This document shows, piece by piece, positions 50,827 through 59,971 of a stretch of 64,000 bases of DNA (position 1 is its first letter; each line of letters begins with the position of its first letter). Both the position numbers and the translations under genes were made by a program. This DNA is from Alkalidesulfovibrio alkalitolerans DSM 16529 (GTDB lineage: Bacteria; Desulfobacterota; Desulfovibrionia; Desulfovibrionales; Desulfovibrionaceae): assembly GCF_000422245.1 (NCBI RefSeq), contig NZ_ATHI01000032.1, positions 62,001 through 126,000 of the forward strand, given 5' to 3'. Under the pieces are notes generated by a model. It ran no database searches and was not told where the DNA came from. It saw nothing but the letters and a program-made list of their open reading frames with translations.

Positions 50827-51741
50827 CTAAGGGAAGGTGAAGGTCTTGACGTCGCCGGAACCGGCCTCGAAGGACACAGGCGAGCCGTTGTGGAGCAGAG
50901 CGATCCCGCCTGCATTGCCCGCGCGCAACGTGAGGCCGGAAGAGTATTCGGCCGTGAGCCGTTCGCCGGGCTGTAGGAAATATTCGGTGGGGCTTTTGCC
51001 GTCCACCACGACCTCGAACCAGCAGGGCTCCACGGCCGTGACCACGAGAACGCCGGGCTGCGGCGATGCCGGACGCTCTACGATTTCGGGCGCGGGCGCG
51101 ACGGGATATTCCTCCGGCACCACGGCTGCTTGGGCGGACGCTGGTGCCGAGGACTGCCGAAGGGATGTTTCGGGCACGGGAGGCTGCGGCTGGGCTGGCG
51201 CTTCCGGAGGTGTAGGCGCAACGGGGGACTCCGCCGGAATTTCGGGCTGCTGTCCGGATGGGGCAGGTCCAAAAGGCTGCGAAGGTTGTTCGGAGGGAAC
51301 GTCAGGGGACGTCCGCGTCTCGATCTGCGGCGTTTTCCCGTTTTCGCCCGGCAGGAACCAGATGAAAAGAACGATCGCCGAGACGAGCAGTCCAAGGACC
51401 ACCGCTGCGGTCAGCAAGCGCGGTCCCCGCCCGCTTCGCCCTACATGCAGCCTCACGTCTCGCTGCACCTCAAGGGCAGCCTCTTCGTTTTCGTCGCTCT
51501 CGACGGGGAAGATTTCCACCAGGGATGCGTTGATCTCGTTCAGATCCAATCCGAGCACGTTGGCATAGTTTCGGATGAAACCTTTCGTATAGACCGGATG
51601 GGGAAGGTCTTCCAGGCGGCCGTGCTCGATGGATTCGAGAACGCGGCGGCTGATCTTGGTGCGCTCGACAACATCCGCTAGAGACAGTCCAGCCGTCTCG
51701 CGTCGCTCGCGCAGCAATGCGCCAAGTTGGTTAAGATCCAT
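50827..51741 (-). CDS. rodZ: RodZ-like cytoskeletal/helix-turn-helix membrane protein
   Basis: Bridges MreB and the wall machinery. The 304-residue protein has a cytosolic HTH domain (residues about 5-70, RERRETAGLSLADVVERTKI, IEHGRLEDLP, YTKGFIRNYA), a membrane helix (109-130), a Pro-rich periplasmic linker (about 135-215) and a C-terminal beta domain (about 220-304, AVEPCWFEVVVDGK, QPGERLTAEYSSGLTLRAGNAGGIALLHNG) of the DUF4115 type. This is the full RodZ architecture. It lies 15 bases after surA. The partner gene mreB is at 31.0 kb. Confidence 0.9.
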   Translation of the reverse strand: MDLNQLGALLRERRETAGLSLADVVERTKISRRVLESIEHGRLEDLPHPVYTKGFIRNYANVLGLDLNEINASLVEIFPVESDENEEAALEVQRDVRLHVGRSGRGPRLLTAAVVLGLLVSAIVLFIWFLPGENGKTPQIETRTSPDVPSEQPSQPFGPAPSGQQPEIPAESPVAPTPPEAPAQPQPPVPETSLRQSSAPASAQAAVVPEEYPVAPAPEIVERPASPQPGVLVVTAVEPCWFEVVVDGKSPTEYFLQPGERLTAEYSSGLTLRAGNAGGIALLHNGSPVSFEAGSGDVKTFTFP

Positions 51742-51756
51742 GCCTGCTCCCGCGTC

Positions 51757-52728
51757 CTACATCCTGATGTCGATGATAGCCCTGCTCTTCAGCCGTTCGA
51801 TGTAGTTCGAATAAACCTCTTCGTACTTGGGCTTGGCCAGCGTTTCGCGAATGCGCTCGGCCACGTCGGGTCCGGGGGCATCTCCGGTCGCCTCTCCGAC
51901 GAGCTTGAGCAGGGCAGTGCCCCCGGAAAGATCGAAGGGGGCACTGATTTCTCCCGGGGAAACGCTTTGAAGCGCGCTTTTCCATGCCGGGGCAAGCTGA
52001 TCGAAGGCGAAGGAACCGATATAGCCGCCGTCCTGGGCACCGGGGCCCCGGGAAAACTGTCTGGCCGCCTCGGCGAAATCGATCTCCTTGCGCTGGATGC
52101 GTTGCCGCAGCGTCTCGACATCCTCGCCGGGCGGCAGCAGAATGAGTTGGAGGTCGACCGTGCGGCCGCTTCCGAGATGCTTCATGTTTGCCTGGAAGTA
52201 TTCGGCGATTTCCTGGTCGCTCACTGCAATCTTGTTGTGTACCCTGGTGGAGATGAGGCGATTGATGGAAATCTCGCGGCGAAGTTCCGTCACGTACTGA
52301 GACCTGGTGATGCCCTGCTGGACAAGTTCTTCGCGGAAACGTTCCTCGCTCATGCGGTTTTGCTGCAGCATTTCCTTGATCTGGTCTTCGACTTCGGCGT
52401 CCGAGGCCCGCATGCCCAGACGTTCTGCCTCCTGCATCAGAAGGGTGTCCACCACCATGCGATCGAGGAGTTGCCGTTTCATGGCTTTCAGACGATCCTC
52501 ATCGGCAGCGCTGAGTGTTCGCCCTTCGAGTTGGCGCATGACCGGCTCGAAACGCCGGTTGAGATCGAAGAGCGTGATGATCTCGCCATTGACCACCGCC
52601 ACGATACGGTCGGCGACTTGGGCATGGACAGGAAGCGCCGCCGAAAGACAAATGGCGAACATCGTCAGCAAGGAGAGCGCGGCTCCGCCGAAAATCGATT
52701 GTATGCAACGACCGCAACGTATCCGCAA
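51757..52728 (-). CDS. surA: Periplasmic chaperone SurA (parvulin-type peptidyl-prolyl isomerase)
   Basis: Escorts outer-membrane proteins across the periplasm. The mature protein begins after a signal peptide (FGGAALSLLTMFAICLSAA, cleavage near PVHA). It has the SurA N-terminal helical domain (QVADRIVAVVNGEIITLFDLNRR) and one PPIC domain with DGGYIGSFAFDQLAPAW. The start is TTG 52728 with CGGAG 9 bases upstream, giving 323 residues and a clean signal peptide. In-frame ATGs at 52788-52797 would add a charged leader and have no ribosome site. It follows the lipoprotein-type parvulin gene by 119 bases. Confidence 0.87.
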   Translation of the reverse strand: MRIRCGRCIQSIFGGAALSLLTMFAICLSAALPVHAQVADRIVAVVNGEIITLFDLNRRFEPVMRQLEGRTLSAADEDRLKAMKRQLLDRMVVDTLLMQEAERLGMRASDAEVEDQIKEMLQQNRMSEERFREELVQQGITRSQYVTELRREISINRLISTRVHNKIAVSDQEIAEYFQANMKHLGSGRTVDLQLILLPPGEDVETLRQRIQRKEIDFAEAARQFSRGPGAQDGGYIGSFAFDQLAPAWKSALQSVSPGEISAPFDLSGGTALLKLVGEATGDAPGPDVAERIRETLAKPKYEEVYSNYIERLKSRAIIDIRM

Positions 52729-52847
52729 AACTTTACTCCGTGATCCTAGACGATCATCTTCGGACCGGTTTGTAGTCGCTTTCAACATCATATGCAATCA
52801 CTGTCCAAAATTTCCGAAAATATTCGGCGCTCAAAGGATGTCCACCG

Positions 52848-54017
52848 CTAGGGCGAGTCATCCGCCGAAGTGCCCCGTCTTTTTTCAGCGGCCACGACTT
52901 CGGGAGGAGCAAAATCCTGCGCCGAGAGTTCCGGTTGAACGGTCGGCCCCTCGATCCCGTCATCCCGACCGTTGCGATCCGCCCAAGCGTCCTCCTTCGG
53001 ATCGCCGTTTCCAGACGCCTCTTCGGGCGAAGGGGTGTCATGAAGCAGTCGCTCGGCTTCCAGGTTCCGGGTCGCTTGGTCCTGTTCCCCCTCGCCTTCC
53101 TCGGTCCGCAGAAGGTGGGCGCTGACTTTTATGGAGGCTGAGGTCAGAGCCTGATCGAGCCACGAGCTGAATTCCTCGGCCAGTTTGCGCTCAACGAGTA
53201 CTGTTTCCACCAACGGATACGCCTGGCTCGGGTCGAGCAACCTCCCGGGCACTTCCTCCAACACCATGATGCGGTTGACGACGTTTTTGTCCGTCCACAC
53301 TGGACTTAGTCCTTCCTTGTCCGTGCCTTTCAGGGCTTCCTTCCAGGCTGCGGGCAGACGATCCTCACGCAGTTTCACCAGCCGGACCGACACCTGGTTC
53401 AGCCTCGCCTCAATCTCCTCCGGCTCCTCCCCTGCCCGATACGCATCCGTGGCCTTGCGCACGAGATCCTGGGAAGGACCAGTAATCAGAACGACGGAAA
53501 CGCGGGGAGGCAGATAGAAATCCTGGATATTATCCCTGTAGAACTTCTCGGCCTCCTGGTAGTCGAGACGTACGCGCGGCCTAAGCACCAGATTGTGAAA
53601 TTTCTCCATGGACAGGCGCGCCTTTAGTTGTCCGCGCCAAGCCTCGATATCGATATACTCCTCGATCAGGACTTCCTCGAAAGTGCCTTCGGGATAGTCG
53701 GCGCGCACGGCTTCCTCGGCTTGACGCAATTCCTCTTCCGTGACCTCAAGGCCGCGTTTTTCGAGCTCTTGGGCTACCAGTTGCTGCACGATGAGGTCCG
53801 CCAGGGCGAGGCCGTGGTCCGCGCGCAATTGTTCGAGCGACGGGTTGAAATCCGCGAGCTGCTGCATCTGCATCATGTCACTCACGAATTCGAGTTGGGC
53901 CAGGGTGATGGGGCGTCCGTTGACCCTGGCCACCACGCCAGGCTCCTCGGAATCCCGGGCGCACCCGCCCATGAAGACTGCAAGGCAGAGCGTAGCGAGA
54001 AGAAGGTATTTTTTCAT
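52848..54017 (-). CDS. SurA-domain lipoprotein with degenerate parvulin domain
   Basis: A 389-residue lipoprotein: signal KKYLLLATLCLAVFMGGC with lipidated Cys at about 19. It has a SurA-type N-terminal domain (VVARVNGRPITLAQLEFV, then EELRQAEEAVRADYPEGTFEE) and a middle region that follows the parvulin pattern (VSVVLITGPSQDLVRK, DRLPAAWKEALKGTDKEGLSP) but lacks the DGG-x-x-G core seen in its neighbour. The C-terminus is long, acidic and probably disordered. It lies 5 bases after mfd and before surA, so it may be a specialised outer-membrane chaperone or scaffold, not an active isomerase. Confidence 0.8.
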   Translation of the reverse strand: MKKYLLLATLCLAVFMGGCARDSEEPGVVARVNGRPITLAQLEFVSDMMQMQQLADFNPSLEQLRADHGLALADLIVQQLVAQELEKRGLEVTEEELRQAEEAVRADYPEGTFEEVLIEEYIDIEAWRGQLKARLSMEKFHNLVLRPRVRLDYQEAEKFYRDNIQDFYLPPRVSVVLITGPSQDLVRKATDAYRAGEEPEEIEARLNQVSVRLVKLREDRLPAAWKEALKGTDKEGLSPVWTDKNVVNRIMVLEEVPGRLLDPSQAYPLVETVLVERKLAEEFSSWLDQALTSASIKVSAHLLRTEEGEGEQDQATRNLEAERLLHDTPSPEEASGNGDPKEDAWADRNGRDDGIEGPTVQPELSAQDFAPPEVVAAEKRRGTSADDSP

Positions 54018-54022
54018 GTCGT

Positions 54023-57000
54023 CTATACCTGAAGCTGAAGAGCGCCTGGCCGATCACCCTCGACGGGTGCCAGCGCCGCGAGTTCGTCGTGCAACCAAGC
54101 CAAGCCCTCGGCCGTGGCCGTGTGGTCTGGCAATCTGGTTTCGAGTTTTCCCGGCGGGAGAAGTCTGGCCCATTCGCGCCTGCTTTGCAACCAGGCGAAA
54201 ATTCTTTCCGGATCCGGTGCTCCGCCCTCGCCGGACCAGTGCACTGTCACACGGCCCGGATAGACGTCGGCCCGTGTCGCGCCGAGAGCGACGAGGATGC
54301 GCTTGAGATCCAGGGCGGCCAGGAAGTTTATGAGCGGCTCGGGCAGCTTGCCGAAGCGATCTTTGACCTCCATGGCCAATTCGCGCGCCTCGTCGGCGTT
54401 GCGCGCGGCAGCCAGGGCCTTGTACCAGTTCAGGCGATCCTGGGCGTCGGGAATGTAATTTTCCGGGATGTGCGCGGGGATCACGAAATTCATTTCGGTT
54501 TCGGGCAGGGACGTGGTCAGGTCGCCGCGCACGCGGCGCACCTCCTCCTCCAGCATCTCCAGGAAGAGGTCGAGTCCGACCTTGGCGATCTGGCCGGACT
54601 GGGACTCGCCCAGGATGTTGCCCGCGCCGCGCAGGCGCAAGTCCTCCATGGCCACCCTGAATCCCGCGCCCAGGAAATCCATGTCCAGGATGACCCGCAG
54701 TCGTTTGCGGGCGTCCTCGGGCACGGCGGCCATGCTGGGCACCACGAAGTAGGCGAAGGCTTGGCGTTCGGACCGCCCCACCCGGCCGCGAAGCTGGTAG
54801 AGTTGTCCCAGGCCGAACATCTGCGCCTGATCAACGACCAGGGTGTTGGCGTTGGGGAAGTCGAGACCCGATTCGACGATGGCAGTGCACACGAGCACGT
54901 CCATTTCGCCGTGCCAGAAGGCCCGCATGGCCTCTTCGAGGGCCGGGGCCGACATCTGGCCATGTGCCATGCCTACCCGTGCCCCAGGCACGAGGTTTCG
55001 GACGTATTCGACCACGCCGTCGAGGGTGCGCACCCGGTTGTGAACCCAGAAAACCTGCCCCTTGCGCTCCAGTTCTCGTTCGAGAATGCGCTTGAGCATG
55101 CCGTCGTCGCGTTCGATGAGAGCTGTTTCCACGGGTTTTCTGTCCAGTGGCGGGGTCTCGATGACCGAGAGGGAGCGAATGCCCGAAAGCGAAAGTTGCA
55201 AGGTGCGGGGGATGGGCGTGGCCGTGAGCGTCAGGCAATCGATGGTCCGCTTCATCTCCTTGAGTTTTTCCTTGTGCTTGACGCCGAAACGCTGCTCCTC
55301 GTCGAGAATCATAAGGCCCAGGCGCGGCATGGAGATGTCGGCCGAGAGCATGCGGTGGGTGCCGATAAGCACGTCCACGGAGCCGCGCGCCGCGGCCGAG
55401 GCGATGAGTTTCTGTTCGGGTTTAGGCACGAAGCGCGAGAGCATGGCCACTGACACGGCGAAATTGGCCATACGCGCCTTGAATGTATGGTAATGCTGCT
55501 CGGCGAGGACGGTGGTGGGACACAATAGGGCCACCTGCTTGCCGTCGGCCACGGCGCGAAACGCCGCGCGCAGCGCCACCTCGGTCTTGCCGAAGCCGAC
55601 GTCGCCGCAGACCAGCCTGTCCATGGGCTCGGGCTTTTCCATATCCTCGATCACGTCCAGGATGGCCCGGGCCTGATCCGGAGTCTCCTCGAAGCCGAAT
55701 CCGGCCTCGAATTCCCGGTAAAGTTCACCAGGCGGGGAGTACGCATACCCCTTGGCCACGCGGCGGTAGGCATACATTTCCACGAGTTCCTGGGCAATTT
55801 TTTCGATGGCTTTGCGGGCCCGCTCCTTGGCCGCTCGCCAGCGCGCGCCACGCAACGAATCCAGTGCGGGATTGGCGCCTTCAGGGCCTTTGTAACGTTG
55901 CACGAGGCGCATGCGGTCCACGGGCAGATAGAGTTTGTCTTCGCCGTCGAACAGGAGCAGCAGATAATCGTTGGCAACCTCGCCATGGGCCAGGCGGTGC
56001 AGTCCGGCGAATCGCGCCAGACCATAGTCGCGGTGCACGAGCAGATCGCCGGGCGTGATCTCGTCCGAGGTCGAGAGTCCCTTCCAGTCCTTGGCCCTTG
56101 GAGCGCGCACGGCCGATTCGCCCGGCTGCAGGATGTCCTCGGAAAGAATCCGCACCCCTGCCCAATCGAGCTCCATGCCGCGCGAGAGCGGGGATATCAG
56201 GGCGTAGAGCCCTCGCCTGTCTGGGGCGTATTCCGTATGCAGCGAAATGTCTTCCTGGGCGGCCATTTTCAAAAAGCGCGATCGCGACCTGGACGACTGG
56301 AAGCCGAGAAGCGTCTGGCCCTCCTCGGCGCCCCATTTGCGCAGGGCCGCTACCAGGGCCGTCCACGGCCGCTTCTGGTCGTCTGGCTTCCAGAACAGGT
56401 CGCCGAAAGAATCGAGCTGCCGCTCCGGCAGTTCCACGCCGTCCTTGGCCACACCGACAACCAATTCCTCGAAGGCGATGTGCCGCTTGCCCGCCCAGGA
56501 TTTGCGGGCGTCCTCTTCGGGCCAGAGAAGCAGGTCGTCGCGAAAGGAGATTCCTGCGTCGGTTCGTTGTTTCTGGCAGAATTCCTGCCAGTTCCACACG
56601 GCCTCCTCCATTTTCGTGCGCAGCACCGCTCCTCCGGTCAGGAGGTAGACGGCATCGCGGGGAAAATAGTCAGATAATCTGGCTGGCTCCTGGTAATATA
56701 GGCCGGGCAGGATGGATGCGTCGGTCTCGGTGATGGCCCTGCCGAAGCGCGAGAGAGCCTGAGCGTTGATCTGTCCCGTTGTCTTCAACCGAGAGAGCCC
56801 GGCCAGCGCCTGCTCGCCGAGTTCCGGCGAGAGGATCGCAGGAGCGGCAGGGACGAACGCGATCTCGTTGAGGTCGGCCTGTGAACGTTGGTTTTGAGCG
56901 TTGAAAAGACGGATGTCCTCAAGGGTGTCGCCAAAGAATTCGAGCCGAGCCGGGTGCTCGAACCCAGGCGCGAAGACATCGAGGATGTCGCCGCGCATGG

Positions 57001-57484
57001 CCATTTCGCCGGGTTGGGCGACCATGGCCGTACGCCGGTATCCCCACAGCACGAGTTGTTCGAGGACCATCTCGGAGAGAATCTCTTCGCCTCGACGCAG
57101 GCGAAGCTCGGCCCCCATGGCCGTCTCCACGGGCGGCCATTTGGGCAGGAGATTGTCGGCGGAGAGCACCACGGCCACGCGGCCCAAGCGGGCGGAAAGG
57201 CGCGACAGAGCGGCCCAACGCACGGCCCATTCGCGCGGGTCGGGCCAGCCAGCGCGGTATTCTGGCAGAAAGACGATCTCCTCGTCCCTTTCGCCGGAGA
57301 GAAGGCCAAGCAACGCTTTGGCGGATCGGGCGGAGCGTTCGTCGGGCAAAACCCATACCACGCTTTTCCCTTGGCGTCCGAGGGCGGCGGCGACCATGGC
57401 CTGCGAGGCGTGGCCGCTCTTGAAGACGCGCAGGTTCTCGCCGCGTCCGGATATGAATTCCTGGATTTTTCGAGGAAAATGCAC
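54023..57484 (-). CDS. mfd: Transcription-repair coupling factor Mfd
   Basis: Removes RNA polymerase stalled at lesions and recruits UvrA. The 1153-residue protein has the UvrB-like N-terminal region, the RNA-polymerase interacting domain (IPGDLLVHRDYGLARFAGL-type, here PGDLLVHRDYGLARFAG), the RecG-like motor with Walker A GDVGFGKTE (about residue 625), the DEEQRFGV box (about 728), the TRG/helicase VI region and the C-terminal TRCF domain (EMNFVIPAHIPENYI). GTG 57484 has AAGGTGA upstream. A cheW terminator lies only 50 bases before it, so its promoter must be in that short interval or transcription reads through. Confidence 0.95.
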   Translation of the reverse strand: MHFPRKIQEFISGRGENLRVFKSGHASQAMVAAALGRQGKSVVWVLPDERSARSAKALLGLLSGERDEEIVFLPEYRAGWPDPREWAVRWAALSRLSARLGRVAVVLSADNLLPKWPPVETAMGAELRLRRGEEILSEMVLEQLVLWGYRRTAMVAQPGEMAMRGDILDVFAPGFEHPARLEFFGDTLEDIRLFNAQNQRSQADLNEIAFVPAAPAILSPELGEQALAGLSRLKTTGQINAQALSRFGRAITETDASILPGLYYQEPARLSDYFPRDAVYLLTGGAVLRTKMEEAVWNWQEFCQKQRTDAGISFRDDLLLWPEEDARKSWAGKRHIAFEELVVGVAKDGVELPERQLDSFGDLFWKPDDQKRPWTALVAALRKWGAEEGQTLLGFQSSRSRSRFLKMAAQEDISLHTEYAPDRRGLYALISPLSRGMELDWAGVRILSEDILQPGESAVRAPRAKDWKGLSTSDEITPGDLLVHRDYGLARFAGLHRLAHGEVANDYLLLLFDGEDKLYLPVDRMRLVQRYKGPEGANPALDSLRGARWRAAKERARKAIEKIAQELVEMYAYRRVAKGYAYSPPGELYREFEAGFGFEETPDQARAILDVIEDMEKPEPMDRLVCGDVGFGKTEVALRAAFRAVADGKQVALLCPTTVLAEQHYHTFKARMANFAVSVAMLSRFVPKPEQKLIASAAARGSVDVLIGTHRMLSADISMPRLGLMILDEEQRFGVKHKEKLKEMKRTIDCLTLTATPIPRTLQLSLSGIRSLSVIETPPLDRKPVETALIERDDGMLKRILERELERKGQVFWVHNRVRTLDGVVEYVRNLVPGARVGMAHGQMSAPALEEAMRAFWHGEMDVLVCTAIVESGLDFPNANTLVVDQAQMFGLGQLYQLRGRVGRSERQAFAYFVVPSMAAVPEDARKRLRVILDMDFLGAGFRVAMEDLRLRGAGNILGESQSGQIAKVGLDLFLEMLEEEVRRVRGDLTTSLPETEMNFVIPAHIPENYIPDAQDRLNWYKALAAARNADEARELAMEVKDRFGKLPEPLINFLAALDLKRILVALGATRADVYPGRVTVHWSGEGGAPDPERIFAWLQSRREWARLLPPGKLETRLPDHTATAEGLAWLHDELAALAPVEGDRPGALQLQV

Positions 57485-57534
57485 GCATTCACCTTTCGGG
57501 CCGTGACCCTGAGCGGGCTGAGCCCCATGCAAAC

Positions 57535-57571
57535 GAAAAACCGCCCGCGGCCGCTCTCGCGCCACGGGCGG
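57535..57571 (-). terminator. Intrinsic terminator after cheW
   Basis: On the minus strand a stem CCGCCCG / CGGGCGG with further imperfect pairing is followed by TTTTTCG. It lies 21 bases after the cheW stop and 50 bases before the mfd start. Confidence 0.8.
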
Positions 57572-57591
57572 CGTTGTTCCCTTCGTCCGCG

Positions 57592-58068
57592 CTAGACTTG
57601 GGCGAGCACGTTCTTCTCTTCGCGGGAAAGCAGGCGATCGAGATCAAGCATGATGAGCAGGCGGTCGGCCAGCTTGCCCACGCCCTTGATGTATTCGGAT
57701 TCCAGACCGGCGACCACGGGCGGCGGCGGTTCGACCGTGTCGGCCGATATGCGCAGCACCTCGGACACGGAATCGACGACAAAGCCGACGATCATTTTGT
57801 TGATCTCGATGACGATGATGCGCGTGTCCTTGTCATGTTGCCGCGTCTCCATGCCGAAACGCTTGCGCAGATCAATGATCGGAATCACCTTGCCGCGCAG
57901 GTTGATGACGCCCTCGACGAACTCGGGAGCTCTGGGCACCTTGGTGATCTCCATGGTGCGGATGATCTCCTGGACCTTCAGGATGTCCACCCCGAACTCT
58001 TCGTCTCCGATGCTGAACGTGACCAACTGGAGCAGTTCGGCGTCCTGTCGCTTGTGCATGTCGTTCAT
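57592..58068 (-). CDS. cheW: Chemotaxis adaptor protein CheW
   Basis: Couples chemoreceptors to the kinase CheA at the cell pole. The 158-residue SH3-like beta-barrel protein has LVTFSIGDEEFGVDILKVQEI, the GVINLRGKVIPIIDLRKRF hinge and the VDSVSEVLRI strand of CheW. ATG 58068 is followed by a second ATG at residue 4. No other chemotaxis gene is nearby, so it is an orphan copy with its own promoter and terminator, upstream of mfd. Confidence 0.93.
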   Translation of the reverse strand: MNDMHKRQDAELLQLVTFSIGDEEFGVDILKVQEIIRTMEITKVPRAPEFVEGVINLRGKVIPIIDLRKRFGMETRQHDKDTRIIVIEINKMIVGFVVDSVSEVLRISADTVEPPPPVVAGLESEYIKGVGKLADRLLIMLDLDRLLSREEKNVLAQV

Positions 58069-58256
58069 TCAATACCCCCGGCAAGATGCGGTACCCCTGG
58101 ATGAAAGTTGTCCAGGCCAGGAAAATCTATAAATCCTAAGGGCCACAAGCGCAAGGGGTCTTTGTCCGACCTCGGCGGACACACTTGCCAAACCACTCCC
58201 CTTCCAATAAGTAAGGACGGCAACGCCCATCCCGTCACCCGGAGGAACCCTTTTTC
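58069..58256. promoter_or_regulatory. Divergent gap between cheW and a small acidic protein
   Basis: About 190 bases carrying promoters for both directions. I see AT-rich CTATAAATCC near 58128-58137 (reads GGATTTATAG on the minus strand) as a possible -10 region for cheW. No strong -35 partner is visible. Confidence 0.3.
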
Positions 58257-58475
58257 ATGGCCCACCTTCTCTCGCTCCCCGACAGTTTTCCCCTCGAAGA
58301 ACAACTGAAAACGCTGGGCGACGACGAGCTTTTGGACTTCTGGGAAGAGGCGCAGTTTCTCGAACGCTTCCTGCACGACGACTCCGTGCTCGTCGAACGT
58401 GAAGCGGATTACGAAGCCCTGATCCTCAAGGAATTACAGGTCCGCAGCCAGCGCAGGGGCCGGGCTTCTTTCTGA
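58257..58475 (+). CDS. Small acidic protein of unknown function
   Basis: A 72-residue protein starting at ATG 58257 with GGAGG about 10 bases upstream. It is rich in Asp, Glu and Leu (SFPLEEQLKTLGDDELLDFWEEAQFLERFL), ends with an Arg-rich tail (RSQRRGRASF) and has no Cys, signal or membrane helix. It looks like a short two- or three-helix protein, possibly a protein-binding regulator, but the family is unknown to me. It is divergent from cheW, and a palindromic repeat follows its stop. Confidence 0.65.
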   Translation: MAHLLSLPDSFPLEEQLKTLGDDELLDFWEEAQFLERFLHDDSVLVEREADYEALILKELQVRSQRRGRASF

Positions 58476-58483
58476 TTTTCAAT

Positions 58484-58600
58484 CGCTGAAAAAGCATCGT
58501 CTGCCGCGTTGCCGAAAAACGTTCAAGCCTTCGCAAAGGTTAAACGACGGGTCGGCCTTGAACTTTTCGCGTCCTTGCCTTTGGTGCTTTTTAAGCGGCC
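58484..58600. repeat. Imperfect palindromic repeat, copy 3 (diverged, ~117 bases)
   Basis: Outer arms CGCTGAAAAAGCA and TGCTTTTTAAGCGG, inner arms GTTCAAGCC and GGCCTTGAAC, with CTGCCGCGTTGCCG and CGCGTCCTTGCC shoulders like copies 1 and 2 (12867-12989, 38455-38572). The CGCGTAT/ATACGCG tip of the other two is missing. It sits between the converging 3' ends of the small acidic protein and ugd. Confidence 0.6.
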
Positions 58601-58627
58601 TGTGGAACTGGATTTTTCCCCGCCACC

Positions 58628-59971
58628 CTATTCCGGCCTAGCCGGTCTGCGGCCGATGCTGAAATAGGCGAATCCTTCCGACGACATGAACGACGGCGAA
58701 TAGAGGTTTCTGCCGTCGAAAACAATGGGCGCACGCAAGAAGCGCTTCATCCGCGTGAAATTCGGATTTCTGAACTGGTTCCATTCCGTGACCACGGCCA
58801 GGGCGTCGGCGTTCTCGAGCGCCCCGTACTGCTCGTCGAATATTTCCACGAGGGGATTGTCTTTGAACGTCTCTCGGGCCTTGTCTCCGGCCACAGGGTC
58901 GAAGGCGCGGATGCGCATGCCTTCGGCCGTGAGATCGCGGATGATGTCGATGGACGGGGCCTCGCGCATGTCGTCGGTGTTGGCCTTGAAGGCCAGGCCC
59001 CACATGGCGAGCGTGCGGCCTTTCACCCCGCCCTGGTCGGCGAAGTAGTTCTTGATCTTGTTGGAGAGCATGAGCTTCTGGCGCGAGTTAACCAGATCCA
59101 CAGACTCGATGAGCCGGGGCTTGTAGCCGTATTCCTTGGCCGTGTTGATGAGCGCTTTGACGTCCTTGGGAAAGCACGAACCGCCGTAGCCCACGCCGGG
59201 ATAGATGAAATGGTATCCGATGCGGTGATCCGAGCCGATGCCCATGCGCACTTCGCGCACGTCTGCCCCCACCATCTCGCAGATGTTGGCGATCTCGTTG
59301 ATGAAGGATATCTTGGTGGCCAGCATGCAGTTGGCCGCGTACTTGGTCATCTCGGCACTCTTCACACCCATCATGATCAGCTTTTCGCGGCTGCGCGCGT
59401 AAGGGGCGTAAAGCGCCTCAAGATGTTTGGCGGCTCGTTCGCTGTCCGTGCCCACGATGACCCTGTCGGGCTTCATGAAATCGTTGACCGCATCACCTTC
59501 CTTGAGGAACTCGGGGTTCGAAACCACGTCGAAGGGCAGATCGAGGCCACGCTTGCGCAGTTCCTGGGCGATTATCTCCCGCACTTGGTCGGCCGTGCCC
59601 ACCGGAACCGTGGATTTGTCGATGACGATCTTGTAGCTGGTCATGGCCTGACCGATCTGGGCCGCCACCTGGTGCACGTAGATCAGGTCGCAGGAGCCAT
59701 CGGGCTTTGAGGGCGTGCCTACGGTGACGAAGACGCATAGGGCGTCGGCCAAGCCCTCGGCGAGGTCGGTGGTGAAACGCAGGCGCCCGTCGCGGGCGTT
59801 GCGAGCCACCAGTTCTTCGAGGCCGGGCTCGAAAATGTGAACATATCCCTTGTTCAACATCTCCACGATGTGCGGGTTGACATCGACACAGACGACGTCG
59901 TTGCCCATTTCGGCGAAGCAGGCCGCGCTGACGAGACCGACGTAGCCGGTGCCGACGATACACACGTTCAT
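58628..59971 (-). CDS. ugd: UDP-glucose/GDP-mannose-type dehydrogenase
   Basis: Four-electron oxidation of a UDP-hexose (probably UDP-glucose to UDP-glucuronate) with NAD+. The 447-residue protein has the Rossmann motif GTGYVGLVSAACFAEMG, the substrate-binding GVGYGGSCFPKD with catalytic Cys266, and the C-terminal domain (GLAFKANTDDMREAPS). UDP-glucuronate feeds capsule, LPS or polysaccharide synthesis. GDP-mannose dehydrogenase is a less likely alternative. The start is ATG 59971 with AGGAGA about 10 bases upstream. It is divergent from pdxJ, across a 225-base gap. Confidence 0.92.
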   Translation of the reverse strand: MNVCIVGTGYVGLVSAACFAEMGNDVVCVDVNPHIVEMLNKGYVHIFEPGLEELVARNARDGRLRFTTDLAEGLADALCVFVTVGTPSKPDGSCDLIYVHQVAAQIGQAMTSYKIVIDKSTVPVGTADQVREIIAQELRKRGLDLPFDVVSNPEFLKEGDAVNDFMKPDRVIVGTDSERAAKHLEALYAPYARSREKLIMMGVKSAEMTKYAANCMLATKISFINEIANICEMVGADVREVRMGIGSDHRIGYHFIYPGVGYGGSCFPKDVKALINTAKEYGYKPRLIESVDLVNSRQKLMLSNKIKNYFADQGGVKGRTLAMWGLAFKANTDDMREAPSIDIIRDLTAEGMRIRAFDPVAGDKARETFKDNPLVEIFDEQYGALENADALAVVTEWNQFRNPNFTRMKRFLRAPIVFDGRNLYSPSFMSSEGFAYFSIGRRPARPE

